Origin: Achromobacter dolens
Lineage (GTDB): Bacteria > Pseudomonadota > Gammaproteobacteria > Burkholderiales > Burkholderiaceae_B
Length of the DNA stretch: 64,000 bases
Direction: 5' to 3'
NCBI RefSeq assembly: GCF_902859745.1
Contig: NZ_CADIJW010000001.1
Span: 472,122 to 536,121, forward strand
A program made the position numbers and the translations under genes. Shown piece by piece: positions 1 through 10,867 of this stretch (the first letter of the stretch is position 1; every line of letters begins with the position of its first letter). The notes below the pieces were generated by a model. That model was not told the DNA's origin, did no database searches, and saw nothing but the letters and a program-made list of their open reading frames with translations.

Positions 1-669
1 CCGACCGGCTATCGCTACATCCGCGACCTGTCGGACCTGGGCTACCTGCTGCGCATGACGGGCGGCGGCTACAAGCTGGGACCGCGCATCATCGAGCTGG
101 ACCATCTCATCATCGACGGCGATCCGGTGCTGGGCGTGGCCCGTCCGATCATGCGAGAGGTCGTGGACCAGGTCGGCGGCGACGTGCTGCTCAGCGTCAT
201 CCACGGCCTGCGGATCCTCAACATCCACCACGAGCGCGGTCCCGACGCGCTCGGCATCCCGCACGGCCGCGGCCGCGCCCACCCGCTGTTCCGCGGCGCC
301 ACCGCCAAGACCATCCTCGCGTTCCTGCCGCGCAAGGACCAGCGCAAACTCTACGAAGGGCATGCCGCCGACGTCGAGGCCGCGGGCCTGGGCGCGACGC
401 AGGCCGAGTTCATCCGCCACCTGGACGAGATCCGGGTGCGGGGGGCGTATCTGGGGGTGGGCGAGATTTCGCCGGAACGCGCCGGCATCGCGGTGCCGGT
501 GTTCCAGGAAGACCGGCGCATCTTCGGCGCGCTGACCGTGACCTTCCTGGCGACCCGGCTCAACACCATCGCGCAGGACAAGACCACGGCGCTGCTGCAG
601 GCGGCGGCGCGGCGCATCGAGTCCCTGGCGCTGGCGTCCCGCATCAAGGAACAGGCCCCCGCGCCGTAG
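1..669 (+). CDS. IclR-family transcriptional regulator, 5' end missing
   Basis: The frame is open from base 1, so the start and most of the N-terminal winged-helix domain lie outside the window. What remains (222 codons) begins at the end of the DNA-binding domain (LSDLGYLLRMTGGGYKLGPR, the wing typical of IclR proteins) and continues into the effector-binding domain, with the family-like stretch AKTILAFLP and a C-terminal VPVFQEDRRIFGALTVTF strand. IclR proteins are dimeric regulators of catabolic genes that sense small aromatic or organic acids; the effector cannot be told from this fragment. The gene ends 45 bp before a convergent efflux gene. Family assignment is firm, function is not. 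Confidence 0.85.
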   Translation, partial: PTGYRYIRDLSDLGYLLRMTGGGYKLGPRIIELDHLIIDGDPVLGVARPIMREVVDQVGGDVLLSVIHGLRILNIHHERGPDALGIPHGRGRAHPLFRGATAKTILAFLPRKDQRKLYEGHAADVEAAGLGATQAEFIRHLDEIRVRGAYLGVGEISPERAGIAVPVFQEDRRIFGALTVTFLATRLNTIAQDKTTALLQAAARRIESLALASRIKEQAPAP

Positions 670-687
670 GCGCCGGGGGCCTGTGGG

Positions 688-708
688 CGCCGCGCGGGCA
701 GCGCGGCG
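688..708. terminator. GC-rich hairpin between convergent genes
   Basis: Perfect inverted repeat with 8-bp arms CGCCGCGC and GCGCGGCG and a 5-nt loop, placed between the convergent stops of the IclR gene and the efflux lipoprotein gene. There is no T-tract on either strand, so it is only a possible bidirectional terminator. Confidence 0.35.
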
Positions 709-714
709 TAGCGG

Positions 715-2262
<1,548 letters not shown>

Positions 2263-2264
2263 CG

Positions 2265-5200
2265 TCAGGCTCCTCGTTCTACGTTGTCGCCGGCGTGGGC
2301 GCCGGGCGGCACGCCTTCGGGCTCCTCGCGCTCGTCGTGGCGCACGCGGAACCAGGCCGCGTACAGCGCGGGCAAAAAGAACAGCGTCAGCACCGTGGCG
2401 CTGGTGATGCCGCCCATCAAGGCCGTGGCCATGGGGCCGAAGAAGTTGCTGCGCAGCAGCGGGATCAGCGCCAGCACCGCGGCCGCCGCCGTCAGCGTGA
2501 TGGGGCGGAAGCGCCGCACCGTGGCGCCGACGATGGCGTCCACGCGCTTGTGCCCGGCGCTGATGTCCTGCTCGATCTGGTCGACCAGGATTACCGAGTT
2601 GCGCATGATGATGCCGAACATCGCGATCACGCCCAGCATGGCGACAAAGCCGAACGGCTTGCCGAACAGCAGCAGCGCGGCCACCACGCCGATCAGGCCG
2701 AGCGGCGCGGTCAGCACCACCATCAGCACGCGGGCGAAGCTCTGCAACTGCACCATCAGCAGCGTCAGCACCGCCACGATCATGATGGGCATCTGCGCGT
2801 TGATGGACGACTGGCCCTTGGCGCTTTCCTCGACCGGGCCGCCGACCTCGATGCGGTAGCCCACCGGCAGTTCGGCGCGCAGCGCGTCCAGCTTCTTGTC
2901 GATGGCGTGGGTCACGTCGATGCCCTGCGCGCCGGCCTTGACGTCGGCCTGCACGGTGATGGTGGGCTGGCGGTCGCGTTCCCAGATCACGCCGTATTCC
3001 AGGCCGTAGCGCACCTGGCCCAGGCTGCCCAGCGGCACCGGGCCGTTGGGCGTGGGCATGGCCAGCGTGGCCAGGCGGCCCGGATCGACGCGCTCGCTGT
3101 CGGGGGCGCGCAGGCTGACGTTGATCAGCTTGTCGCGTTCACGGTATTGCGTCACGGTGTAGCCCGACAGCGTCATCGCCAGGAAGCTGGAGATGTCGTT
3201 GGAGCTTACGCCGACCTCGCGCGCCTTCTGCTGGTCGATGTCAAAGCGCACCGAGCGCTCGGACGGTTCGTCCCAGTCGAACTGCACGTTGACCGAGCGG
3301 CTGTCGGCGCGCACTTCGGCGGCCACCTTCTCGGCCACCTGGCGCACCTCGGGGATCTTGTCGCCGCTCACGCGGAACTGCACCTGGAAGCCCACCGGCG
3401 GGCCATTTTCCAGCCGCGACAGGCGGCTGCGGATCGCCGGGAACTGCTCACGCAGCACCGGCTCCAGCCAGTGCGCCAGCTTCTCGCGGTCTTCCACCGA
3501 GTTGGCGGTGATGACGATCTGGGCGAAGTTGGGCGTGGCCAACTGTTGGTCCAGCGGCAGGTAGAAGCGCGGCGCGCCGGTGCCGACGAAGCTCACCGAA
3601 TGGGCGATCTCGGGCCGGCCGTCCAGCACTTTTTCAAGCCGCTCGACCTGGCGCAGCGTGGCCGCGAACGAGGCGCCTTCCTGCAGCCGCACGTCCACCA
3701 GCAGCTCGGTGCGGTCCGAGCTGGGGAAGAATTGCTGCGGCACCAGGCCGAAGCCGGCCATCGACAGGATGAACACCAGCACCGTCGCCAGCAGTACGCG
3801 CCAGCGCCGGTCCACGCACCACGCCACCCAGCCGCGCAGGCGCTGGTAGAAGCGGGTGTTGTAGATGTCGTGCTCGTGGTCATCTGGCAGGTGCGCCTCG
3901 CGCTTGCGCTCGGGCAGCATGCGGTAGCCCAGCAGCGGGATCAGCACCACCGCGGCGAACCAAGAGGTGATCAGCGCGATCGCCGACACCTGGAAGATCG
4001 AGCGGGTGTATTCGCCGGTGCTGGACTTGGCCAGCGCGATCGGCAGGAAGCCGGCCACCGTCACCAGCGTGCCGGTCAGCATCGGGAAAGCGGTGCTGGT
4101 GTAGGCGAAGGCGGCGGCGCGCGCGCGACTCCAGCCCTGTTCCAGTTTCACCGCCATCATCTCGACCGCGATGATGGCGTCGTCCACCAGCAGGCCCAGC
4201 GCCAGCACCAGCGTGCCCAGCGAGACCTTGTGCAGGCCGATGCCGAACATGTCCATGAACAGCGCGGTCACCGCCAGCACCACCGGAATCGAGATCACCA
4301 CCACCATGCCGGTGCGCAGCCCCAGCGACACCAGGCTCACGATCAGCACGATGGCCACGGCCTCGGCCACCGAGCGCAGGAATTCGTCCACCGAGAACGA
4401 CACCGCCTTGGGCATGCTCGACACTTCGGTCAGCGTCAGGCCGGCCGGCAGGCGCGCTTTGAGCTCGCCGAACTTGGCCTCCAGGGCCTTGCCCAGGTGC
4501 ACCACGTCCTGGCCCGGCTGCATGGTGATGCCGATGCCCAGCACCGGCTCGCCGCGCGTGCGCATCTGCTCGGCCGGGGGATCGTCGTAGCCGCGGTGGA
4601 TGGTGGCGATGTCGCCCAGCCGGATCGACTTGCCGTTGACGCGGATCAGCGTCTCGGCCAGCGCGCGGGTGTCCTGGAACTGGCCGCTCGGACGCACGAA
4701 GATACGGTCATCGGCGGTGGTCAGGGTGCCGGCGCTGGCCACCGCGTTCTGGCTGTTGATGGCCTCGGCGATCTGCTGCGGCGACACGCCCAGGCGCGTG
4801 AGCTGCGTGTTGCTGATCTCGATGTAGACGTGCTCGGGCTGCTCGCCGAAGTAATCGACCTTGGCCACGCCCGGCACGCGCAGCAGCACCGTGCGCAGAT
4901 TGTCGGCGTAGTCGCGCAACTGCGCCGGCGAGAAACCGTCGCCGGCCAGGGTGTAGATGTTGGTGTAGACGTCGCCGAACTCGTCATTGAAGAATGGCCC
5001 CTGCACGCCTTGCGGCAGGGTGGCGCCGATGTCGCCGACCTTCTTGCGCACCTGGTACCACTCGTTGGCCACCTCGCTGGCCGGGGCCGAGTCCTTCATG
5101 GTGAAGAAGATCAGCGATTCGCCCGGGCGCGAGTAGCTGCGCAGGAAGTCGGTGGACGGCGTTTCCTGCAGCTTCTTGGCGATGCGGTCGGTGACCTGTT

Positions 5201-5438
5201 CCTGCACCTGCTGCGAGGTGGCGCCGGGCCACAGGGTCTTGATGACCATCACGCGGAAGGTGAAGGGCGGGTCTTCCGACTGCGCCAGGCGCGAATACGA
5301 CAACACGCCGAACAGCGTCACCAGCGTGATCAGGAAGATCACCAGCGGCTGGTGCCGCAGGGCCCATGCCGACAGGTTGAACTTGCCTTCCTCGTGGCGG
5401 TGCGCGGCGTTCTGATTCTCGGGAACCGGCGCGCTCAT
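2265..5438 (-). CDS. RND efflux inner-membrane permease (cassette 1)
   Basis: A 1057-residue HAE-type RND pump with the two-fold layout of 12 membrane helices and two large periplasmic loops. N-terminal SEDPPFTFRVMVIKTLWPGA is typical of the branch that contains Pseudomonas TriC-like pumps; that likeness is from memory, not a search. The TM4 acidic pair is present (LGLLVDDAIIAVE), but the TM10 relay lysine of AcrB (SAKNAILIVE) is replaced by arginine here (GIIMRNSVILVDQ). I chose ATG 5438 because it overlaps the adaptor stop by 4 nt (ATGA) and gives a normal N-terminus before TM1; an in-frame start 78 bp upstream would lie inside the adaptor gene. Substrates are probably drugs or other amphiphiles. 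Confidence 0.93.
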   Translation of the reverse strand: MSAPVPENQNAAHRHEEGKFNLSAWALRHQPLVIFLITLVTLFGVLSYSRLAQSEDPPFTFRVMVIKTLWPGATSQQVQEQVTDRIAKKLQETPSTDFLRSYSRPGESLIFFTMKDSAPASEVANEWYQVRKKVGDIGATLPQGVQGPFFNDEFGDVYTNIYTLAGDGFSPAQLRDYADNLRTVLLRVPGVAKVDYFGEQPEHVYIEISNTQLTRLGVSPQQIAEAINSQNAVASAGTLTTADDRIFVRPSGQFQDTRALAETLIRVNGKSIRLGDIATIHRGYDDPPAEQMRTRGEPVLGIGITMQPGQDVVHLGKALEAKFGELKARLPAGLTLTEVSSMPKAVSFSVDEFLRSVAEAVAIVLIVSLVSLGLRTGMVVVISIPVVLAVTALFMDMFGIGLHKVSLGTLVLALGLLVDDAIIAVEMMAVKLEQGWSRARAAAFAYTSTAFPMLTGTLVTVAGFLPIALAKSSTGEYTRSIFQVSAIALITSWFAAVVLIPLLGYRMLPERKREAHLPDDHEHDIYNTRFYQRLRGWVAWCVDRRWRVLLATVLVFILSMAGFGLVPQQFFPSSDRTELLVDVRLQEGASFAATLRQVERLEKVLDGRPEIAHSVSFVGTGAPRFYLPLDQQLATPNFAQIVITANSVEDREKLAHWLEPVLREQFPAIRSRLSRLENGPPVGFQVQFRVSGDKIPEVRQVAEKVAAEVRADSRSVNVQFDWDEPSERSVRFDIDQQKAREVGVSSNDISSFLAMTLSGYTVTQYRERDKLINVSLRAPDSERVDPGRLATLAMPTPNGPVPLGSLGQVRYGLEYGVIWERDRQPTITVQADVKAGAQGIDVTHAIDKKLDALRAELPVGYRIEVGGPVEESAKGQSSINAQMPIMIVAVLTLLMVQLQSFARVLMVVLTAPLGLIGVVAALLLFGKPFGFVAMLGVIAMFGIIMRNSVILVDQIEQDISAGHKRVDAIVGATVRRFRPITLTAAAAVLALIPLLRSNFFGPMATALMGGITSATVLTLFFLPALYAAWFRVRHDEREEPEGVPPGAHAGDNVERGA

Positions 5439-6610
5439 GATGCGAAGTCCTCGGGGTGCAGCGGCGGCACCGCGCGGACCTTTTCGCCGGCCGACACGGC
5501 GTGCACGCCTTGCCACACCACGCGCTCGCCGGCCTGCACGCCCTGCGACAGGGTGACGCTGCGCGCGTCATAGCGCAGCACCTGCACGCGGCGCAGCTCC
5601 AGCGTGTCTTCCTGCGGCTTGACGATCCAGATGGCGGGCTCGGTGCCGTCATGGAACAGCGCCGTCGCCGGCACCGTGTAGGTGGTGGCGCCGTTGGCCT
5701 GGCGGTTGTCGAAGCTGATGTTGGCGGTCATGCCCAGCCGCACCTCGGGCGAGGGCGACTCCAGCGTCAGCTTGGCGCGATAGGTGCGGCTCTGCGGATC
5801 GGCGGCCGGCGCGATCTCGCGCAGCACGGCGCTGAAGGTCTTGCCGGGCAGCGGCGCCAGGGTGACGGTGGCGCGCTGGCCGATGGCCAGCCCCGCCAGC
5901 ACGCTTTCGGGCACGTCGCAGAGCGCGTCGACGTCGCCCGACCAGGCCAGGTTGTAGACCGCCTGGCCGGCCGCCACGTTCTGGCCGGTGTCGGCCTGTT
6001 CGGCGGTGATGACGCCGGCATGGTCGGCCACGAGAGTGGTGTAGTTGAGCTGGTCGGCCGACAGCGCGGCCTGTTGCGCCGCCTGATCGCGTTGCGCCAG
6101 CGCCGAGGCGTAGGCGTTGCGGGTCTGTTCGAGCTGGTTGGCGGCGATCAGGTTTTCGCGGGCCTGGGCGCGGTCGCGGTCCAGTTGCTGCTTGGCGTAG
6201 TCCAACTGGTGCTGGGCGGCCGACAACTGGGCGCGGGCGGCGGCGGCGTTCTTGGTGGCGTCGGCGGGATCGAGCCGGGCGACCACCTGGCCGGGCTTGA
6301 CCGTGTCACCCAGGCGCACCTTGCGTTCGATGATCTTGCCGCCCACGCGGAATGACAGCGGCGTGCTGTAGCGCGCCTGCACCTCACCCGGCAGGGTCCA
6401 GGCTGGCAGCGCGGCGTCGGCCTTGGCCGGCATGGCCACCACCGGACGCGGCGGCGGCGCCTCGGCTTCCTTGCTGCCGCAGCCGGCCAGCGCCAGCGTC
6501 AGCGCCAGGGCGAGCTCCGGCCAGCGGCGGCGCGGGGAAAGGCGGGAAGACGCCGCGACGGCGGCGGGATTGCGCGCGGCGACGGGCGCGCAAGAACCTG
6601 AAGAATTCAC
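5435..6610 (-). CDS. RND efflux periplasmic adaptor lipoprotein (cassette 1)
   Basis: Membrane-fusion protein of about 391 residues with lipobox ALAGC (Cys about 44), a lipoyl-like segment (PLSFRVGGKIIERKVRLGDT), a helical hairpin rich in Ala/Gln, a second lipoyl half (VVADHAGVITAEQADTGQNV) and beta-barrel and proximal domains. It bridges the permease and outer-membrane channel encoded downstream. The start is set at GTG 6610, which has an AGGTG-like ribosome site 5 nt upstream; an ATG further upstream at 6784 would overlap the divergent TetR gene and give an implausible N-terminus. The signal region is still long (44 residues). First gene of the three-gene operon, overlapping the permease by ATGA. 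Probably repressed by the divergent TetR protein. Confidence 0.88.
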   Translation of the reverse strand: MNSSGSCAPVAARNPAAVAASSRLSPRRRWPELALALTLALAGCGSKEAEAPPPRPVVAMPAKADAALPAWTLPGEVQARYSTPLSFRVGGKIIERKVRLGDTVKPGQVVARLDPADATKNAAAARAQLSAAQHQLDYAKQQLDRDRAQARENLIAANQLEQTRNAYASALAQRDQAAQQAALSADQLNYTTLVADHAGVITAEQADTGQNVAAGQAVYNLAWSGDVDALCDVPESVLAGLAIGQRATVTLAPLPGKTFSAVLREIAPAADPQSRTYRAKLTLESPSPEVRLGMTANISFDNRQANGATTYTVPATALFHDGTEPAIWIVKPQEDTLELRRVQVLRYDARSVTLSQGVQAGERVVWQGVHAVSAGEKVRAVPPLHPEDFAS

Positions 6611-6723
6611 GAAACACCTCGCGACGCGGGCAGGAGGAGGGGGGCGGGACGCGAGGCGGCAGGCCGTTCCAGGCCGGCGGGACACCCTGGCAATCCGATA
6701 CGGGATGGATTCTAATGCGGCTA

Positions 6724-6737
6724 TGTATTCAAATACA
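6724..6737. promoter_or_regulatory. Palindrome, candidate operator of cassette-1 TetR repressor
   Basis: TGTATTCAAATACA is a perfect inverted repeat (6-bp arms TGTATT/AATACA, 2-nt spacer) in the AT-rich intergenic region between the adaptor start (6610) and the divergent tetR start (6778). Size and place fit a TetR-family operator; no binding data can be inferred. Confidence 0.55.
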
Positions 6738-6765
6738 AGTATGAATCTGAAATCGTTCCAGATGA

Positions 6766-6771
6766 TAGAAT
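6766..6771 (+). promoter_or_regulatory. Candidate -10 box directly upstream of tetR start
   Basis: TAGAAT (5 of 6 matches to TATAAT) ends 6 nt before ATG 6778, which would put the transcription start on the start codon. No Shine-Dalgarno sequence is visible, so the tetR mRNA may be leaderless. A convincing -35 box is not seen. Confidence 0.4.
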
Positions 6772-6777
6772 CGGCGC

Positions 6778-7401
6778 ATGTCAAAAGTCCGCCTTACCCG
6801 AGAGCAAAGCCGTGACCAGACGCGCCAGCGTCTGCTCGATGCCGCGCAATCGATCTTCCTGACCAAGGGTTTCGTGGCGGCCAGCGTCGAGGACATCGCC
6901 GAGCTGGCCGGCTATACCCGCGGCGCTTTCTATTCCAATTTCGCCAGCAAGTCCGAACTGTTCCTGCAGTTGCTCAAGCGCGACCACGAAAACGTCATGG
7001 GCGACATGCGCGCCATCTTCGAGGCCGGCGAAACCCGCCAGCAGATGGAAGACAGCGTGCTGCACTACTACAGCAATCATTTCCGCGACAACGAGTGCTT
7101 CCTGCTGTGGATGGAAGCCAAGCTGCAGGCCGCCCGCGACCCCGAGTTCCGGGTCGGCTTCATCGCCTGCATGGGCGAGCTGCGCGACGCCACCACCGAA
7201 TACATCCGCCAGTTTTCCGAGCGCGTCGGCACGCCACTGCCGCTGCCGGCGCGTGAGCTGGCCATCGGCCTCTTGGCGCTGTCCGACGGCATGCAGTTCA
7301 GCTTCGCCTTCGACCCGCAGAACGTCAGCGCCGAGACCACCGAGTCGGTGCTGGAGGGATTCTTCCGCCGCGTGGTGTTCGGCGAACGCGACCCCGGCTA
7401 G
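6778..7401 (+). CDS. TetR-family repressor, probable local regulator of RND cassette 1
   Basis: A 207-residue AcrR/TetR protein. The N-terminal helix-turn-helix spans about residues 10-55 (RLLDAAQSIFLTKGFVAASVEDIAELAG, then YTRGAFYSNFASKSELF), followed by an all-helical ligand and dimer domain. It is divergent from the adaptor-permease-channel operon with 167 bp between the starts, which is the standard arrangement for an efflux repressor that also controls itself. The ATG at 6778 lacks a ribosome site but has a TAGAAT box 6 nt upstream (possible leaderless start). The inducer is unknown; it probably is a pump substrate. Confidence 0.88.
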   Translation: MSKVRLTREQSRDQTRQRLLDAAQSIFLTKGFVAASVEDIAELAGYTRGAFYSNFASKSELFLQLLKRDHENVMGDMRAIFEAGETRQQMEDSVLHYYSNHFRDNECFLLWMEAKLQAARDPEFRVGFIACMGELRDATTEYIRQFSERVGTPLPLPARELAIGLLALSDGMQFSFAFDPQNVSAETTESVLEGFFRRVVFGERDPG

Positions 7402-7521
7402 GGCCCCGCGGGCATTGTCACCGCCAGCGGCGGCATGATAGTAATAACGGCGGCGCGCCGGCTGGACTGAGGGGGCCAGCGCCGTTGCCTTGCGCATCCC
7501 TCGGGCGAAAGGAGCGGCAGC

Positions 7522-9492
7522 ATGTCTTCAGAAACCCGACCATCCACCATCAATCGCCCGGTCTTCTACACGGCGGCGCTGTTCACGCTGCTGCTGGTGG
7601 GCTTCGCCATCGCGACGCCCAGGACCGCGCAGAACCTGTTCGAATCGATCCAGGGCTGGATCCTGGGCAACGCCAGTTGGTTCTACATCCTGGTGGTCGC
7701 CATCATCCTGCTGTCGGTGGCGTTCCTGGCCATCAGCCGCTATGGCGACATCAAGCTGGGGCCCGACCACAGCGAGCCCGACTACCGCAACTTCACCTGG
7801 TTCGCCATGCTGTTCTCGGCGGGCATGGGTATCGGCCTGATGTTCTTCGGCGTGGCCGAGCCGGTCATGCACTTCATGTCGCCGCCGGTGGGCGAGGGCG
7901 CCACCGCGGCCGCCGCGCGCGAATCCATGAAGATCACCTTCTTCCACTGGGGCCTGCACGCCTGGGCAATCTACGCCGTGGTGGCGCTGACGCTGGCGTT
8001 CTTCAGCTTCCGCCACGGGCTGCCTCTGACGCTGCGGTCGGCGTTGTATCCGCTGATCGGCAACCGCATCCACGGCCCCATCGGCCACGCGGTCGACATC
8101 TTCGCCATCATCGGCACGGTGCTGGGCGTGGCCACCTCGCTGGGGCTGGGCGTGGCGCAGATGAACAGCGGCCTGAACCATCTGTTCGGCATTCCCGTGG
8201 GTGTAATGCCGCAGATCATCCTGATCGTCATCACCTGCGGGCTGGCCACGCTGTCGGTGGCCAGCGGCCTGGACAAGGGCATCCGCATCCTGTCCGAAGC
8301 CAACATGGTGCTGGCGGTGATCCTGCTGCTGTTCGTGCTGGTGGCCGGCCCCACCGTGTTCCTGCTGCAGACCTTCGTGCAGAACACCGGCGCCTACCTG
8401 TCGGACATCGTCAACAAGACCTTCAACCTGTATGCGTATGAGCCGACCGACTGGATCGGCGGCTGGACCCTGTTCTACTGGGGCTGGTGGATCGCCTGGT
8501 CGCCGTTCGTGGGCCTGTTCATCGCCCGCATCTCGCGCGGCCGCACCATCCGCGAATTCGTCAGCGGCGTGCTGCTCGTGCCGGCCGGGTTCACGCTGTT
8601 CTGGATGACCGTATTCGGCGACACCGCCATCCACTTCATCCTGGTCGACGGCATCAAGGGGTTCGCCGACACCGTCAAGGACGACAACTCCCTGGCGCTG
8701 TTCGCATTCTTCGAGCTGCTGCCCTGGAGCGGGGTGATATCGATCTTCGCGATCGCAATGGTGGCGGTGTTCTTCGTCACCTCGGCCGACTCCGGCGCGC
8801 TGGTGGTGGACCTGCTGGCCTCGGGCGGCGCCGACCGCACGCCGGTGTGGCAGCGCATCTTCTGGTCGCTGTCGATGGGCGCGGTGGCCATCGCGCTGCT
8901 GCTGGCCGACGGCCTGACGGCGCTGCAGACGGCCACCATCGCCAGCGCGCTGCCGTTCTCGGTCATCCTGCTGCTGTCGCTGTGGGGGCTGTTCAAGGCG
9001 CTCAAGCTCGACGCCACCAAGCGCGGCATCCGCTACCAGTCGTTGACACTGTCGCGCCCGGCGCGCGGCGGCCAGTCCTGGGAGCGGCGGCTGCGCAACA
9101 TGGTCATGATGCCGCGCCGCGCCCATGTGCTGCGCTTCATCGCGGACGTGGTGACCCCGGCCCTGGAAGACGTGGCCGATGAACTGCGCAAGCAGGGCTA
9201 CGCGGTGGCGGTCAAGGAAGGCGACAGCGAGGGCGGCGTGGTGCTGGAAGTGAACCACGGCGAACACCTGGACTTCTTCTATTCGGTGCAGCCGCAGGCC
9301 TTCGTGCGGCCCAGCCTGACGCCCGAGGAGGCCGCCGACGAAGAGGAGCGCAAGTACTTCCGCGCCGAGGTCCACCTGCGCGAGGGCGGGCAGGACTACG
9401 ACATCATGGGCTGGAGCCGTGATGCCGTCATCGGCGACATCCTCGACCAGTACGAGCGCCACCGCCACTACCTGCATATGGTGCGCACTTAG
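7522..9492 (+). CDS. betT: BCCT-family betaine/choline transporter, BetT type
   Basis: A 656-residue secondary transporter of the betaine-choline-carnitine family with 12 predicted helices over about residues 15-505. The family core is clear: WFAMLFSAGMGIGLMFFGVAEP in helix 3 and the Trp-rich signature FYWGWWIAWSPFVGLFIARI in the helix 8 region. A hydrophilic C-terminal domain of about 150 residues (ending HYLHMVRT) is typical of BetT, where it helps osmotic activation. It probably imports choline by proton symport for glycine-betaine synthesis; betA, betB and betI are not in the window, so substrate is inferred from family. Start ATG 7522 has GAAAGGAG upstream. A strong terminator follows. 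Confidence 0.82.
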   Translation: MSSETRPSTINRPVFYTAALFTLLLVGFAIATPRTAQNLFESIQGWILGNASWFYILVVAIILLSVAFLAISRYGDIKLGPDHSEPDYRNFTWFAMLFSAGMGIGLMFFGVAEPVMHFMSPPVGEGATAAAARESMKITFFHWGLHAWAIYAVVALTLAFFSFRHGLPLTLRSALYPLIGNRIHGPIGHAVDIFAIIGTVLGVATSLGLGVAQMNSGLNHLFGIPVGVMPQIILIVITCGLATLSVASGLDKGIRILSEANMVLAVILLLFVLVAGPTVFLLQTFVQNTGAYLSDIVNKTFNLYAYEPTDWIGGWTLFYWGWWIAWSPFVGLFIARISRGRTIREFVSGVLLVPAGFTLFWMTVFGDTAIHFILVDGIKGFADTVKDDNSLALFAFFELLPWSGVISIFAIAMVAVFFVTSADSGALVVDLLASGGADRTPVWQRIFWSLSMGAVAIALLLADGLTALQTATIASALPFSVILLLSLWGLFKALKLDATKRGIRYQSLTLSRPARGGQSWERRLRNMVMMPRRAHVLRFIADVVTPALEDVADELRKQGYAVAVKEGDSEGGVVLEVNHGEHLDFFYSVQPQAFVRPSLTPEEAADEEERKYFRAEVHLREGGQDYDIMGWSRDAVIGDILDQYERHRHYLHMVRT

Positions 9493-9574
9493 GCTAGCGC
9501 CCGCCTGTCGCGCGGCGCCGATCCCTGGCGCCGGAAGCGCGCTACCCGCGTCCCGTCGCAACACGTTTCCCCGC

Positions 9575-9603
9575 AAACCGCCGGCTTTCGCCGGCGGTTT
9601 TTT
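9575..9603 (+). terminator. Rho-independent terminator after betT
   Basis: Stem CCGCCGGC/GCCGGCGG with a 4-nt loop followed by six T, flanked by AAA on the left; it lies 83 bp after the betT stop. Confidence 0.85.
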
Positions 9604-9720
9604 CTTGCCCGTTTGCGCCGATAGGTTTCCTCAATCCTCAACATTACTTTAGGTTTTTTGACTTCGTCTGATTTTTCTAGGATTATCCAAGCCATTCCTT
9701 TGATAAATAGCGAGAGAATC

Positions 9721-10851
9721 ATGAAGGCGAAATCGGGTGCATGGGTCGCCGGGGTGCTGGCCCTGGCGGTGGTGGCGGGGGGCGGGCTGTACTGGAAATT
9801 CGGCGGCGCGCAGCACAAGGGCGGCTGGGCCATGGCGCCGGCGAAGGTGGCGGTGGCGCCCGTGTTGCAGGCCGACTTCCCGGCGGCGCTGTCGGGCATC
9901 GGCTCGATCGAGGCGACGCGGCAGGTGCTGGTGCCGGCCGAAGTCGATGGCAGGGTGGCGCAGATCCTGTTCACGCCCGGCGAGCGGGTACGCGCCGGGC
10001 AACTGCTGGTGCAACTGAACGACGCGCCCGAGCAGGGCGAACTGGCGCGCCTGCAGGCCCAGGCCAGGAACGCCCGGGCGTTGCTGGAGCGCACCCGCCG
10101 CCTGGTGCCGCTGCAGGCCGCGACCCGCGAACAACTGGACCAGGCCCAGGCCGACTACGACCAGGCCGCCGGCGAAATCAAGCGCATCCAGGCGCTGATC
10201 GAACAGAAGCGCGTCAAGGCGCCGTTCGACGGCGTGCTCGGCGTGCGCCGCGTCAATCTGGGCCAGTTCGCCCGCGCCGGCGATCCGCTGGTGTCGCTGA
10301 CCGACGCGACCAGCGTCTACGCCAACATCACCCTGCCCGAACAGGCGCTGGGCGCGCTGCGCGCCGGCCAGCCGGTGACCGTGACGGTCGACGCCCACGC
10401 CGGACGGGTCTTCGAAGGCACCGTCACCACCATCGAGCCGCAGGTCGACCCGGGCTCGCGTACCGTGCGCGTGCAGGCCACGCTGGCCAATGCCGACGGC
10501 GCGCTGGCGGCGGGCATGTTCGCCCACGGCCAGGTGGTGCTGCCGCCGCGGCCCGGCGTGCTGACCGTGCCGGAAACCGCTGTCAGCTACAGCGCCTACG
10601 GCGACTCGGTCTATGTGGTGACGCCGCCCAAGGCCGGCGACGCATCGGCGCCGCCGACCGTGACCCAGGCCTACGTGCAGACCGCCGAGCGCGCCAGCGG
10701 CCGGGTGGTGGTGACCAAGGGCCTCAAGCCCGGCGACCGCGTGGTGACCTCGGGCCAGTTGCGCCTGCATAACGGCGCGCCGGTCGAGATCAGCGCCCAG
10801 GACACCGTGGCGCTGGACGCCGCGCCGCACTCCGTGGCGCAAGCCCGCTGA
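9721..10851 (+). CDS. RND efflux periplasmic adaptor (cassette 2)
   Basis: Membrane-fusion protein of 376 residues with an uncleaved or signal-type N-terminal helix (AWVAGVLALAVVAGGGLYW), lipoyl half-motifs, an alpha-hairpin and a beta-barrel domain (RAGQPVTVTVDAHAGRVFEG). KAPFDGVLGVRRVNLGQFA is the classical second lipoyl half. It couples the permease encoded 16 bp downstream to the outer-membrane channel. I chose ATG 9721, followed by a normal signal region, over an in-frame ATG at 9658 that would add a polar 21-residue tail. The pump resembles the MexHI-OpmD type; that is a judgement by eye. No regulator gene lies next to the operon on the 5' side. Confidence 0.88.
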   Translation: MKAKSGAWVAGVLALAVVAGGGLYWKFGGAQHKGGWAMAPAKVAVAPVLQADFPAALSGIGSIEATRQVLVPAEVDGRVAQILFTPGERVRAGQLLVQLNDAPEQGELARLQAQARNARALLERTRRLVPLQAATREQLDQAQADYDQAAGEIKRIQALIEQKRVKAPFDGVLGVRRVNLGQFARAGDPLVSLTDATSVYANITLPEQALGALRAGQPVTVTVDAHAGRVFEGTVTTIEPQVDPGSRTVRVQATLANADGALAAGMFAHGQVVLPPRPGVLTVPETAVSYSAYGDSVYVVTPPKAGDASAPPTVTQAYVQTAERASGRVVVTKGLKPGDRVVTSGQLRLHNGAPVEISAQDTVALDAAPHSVAQAR

Positions 10852-10867
10852 ACCCGCGGAGCCGATC

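Noticed and set aside
2295-5573. 1092-codon plus-strand open frame opposite the cassette-1 permease
   Set aside because: Composition is extremely rich in His, Arg, Gln and Ala with no domain; it is the mirror of a high-GC membrane-protein gene on the other strand.
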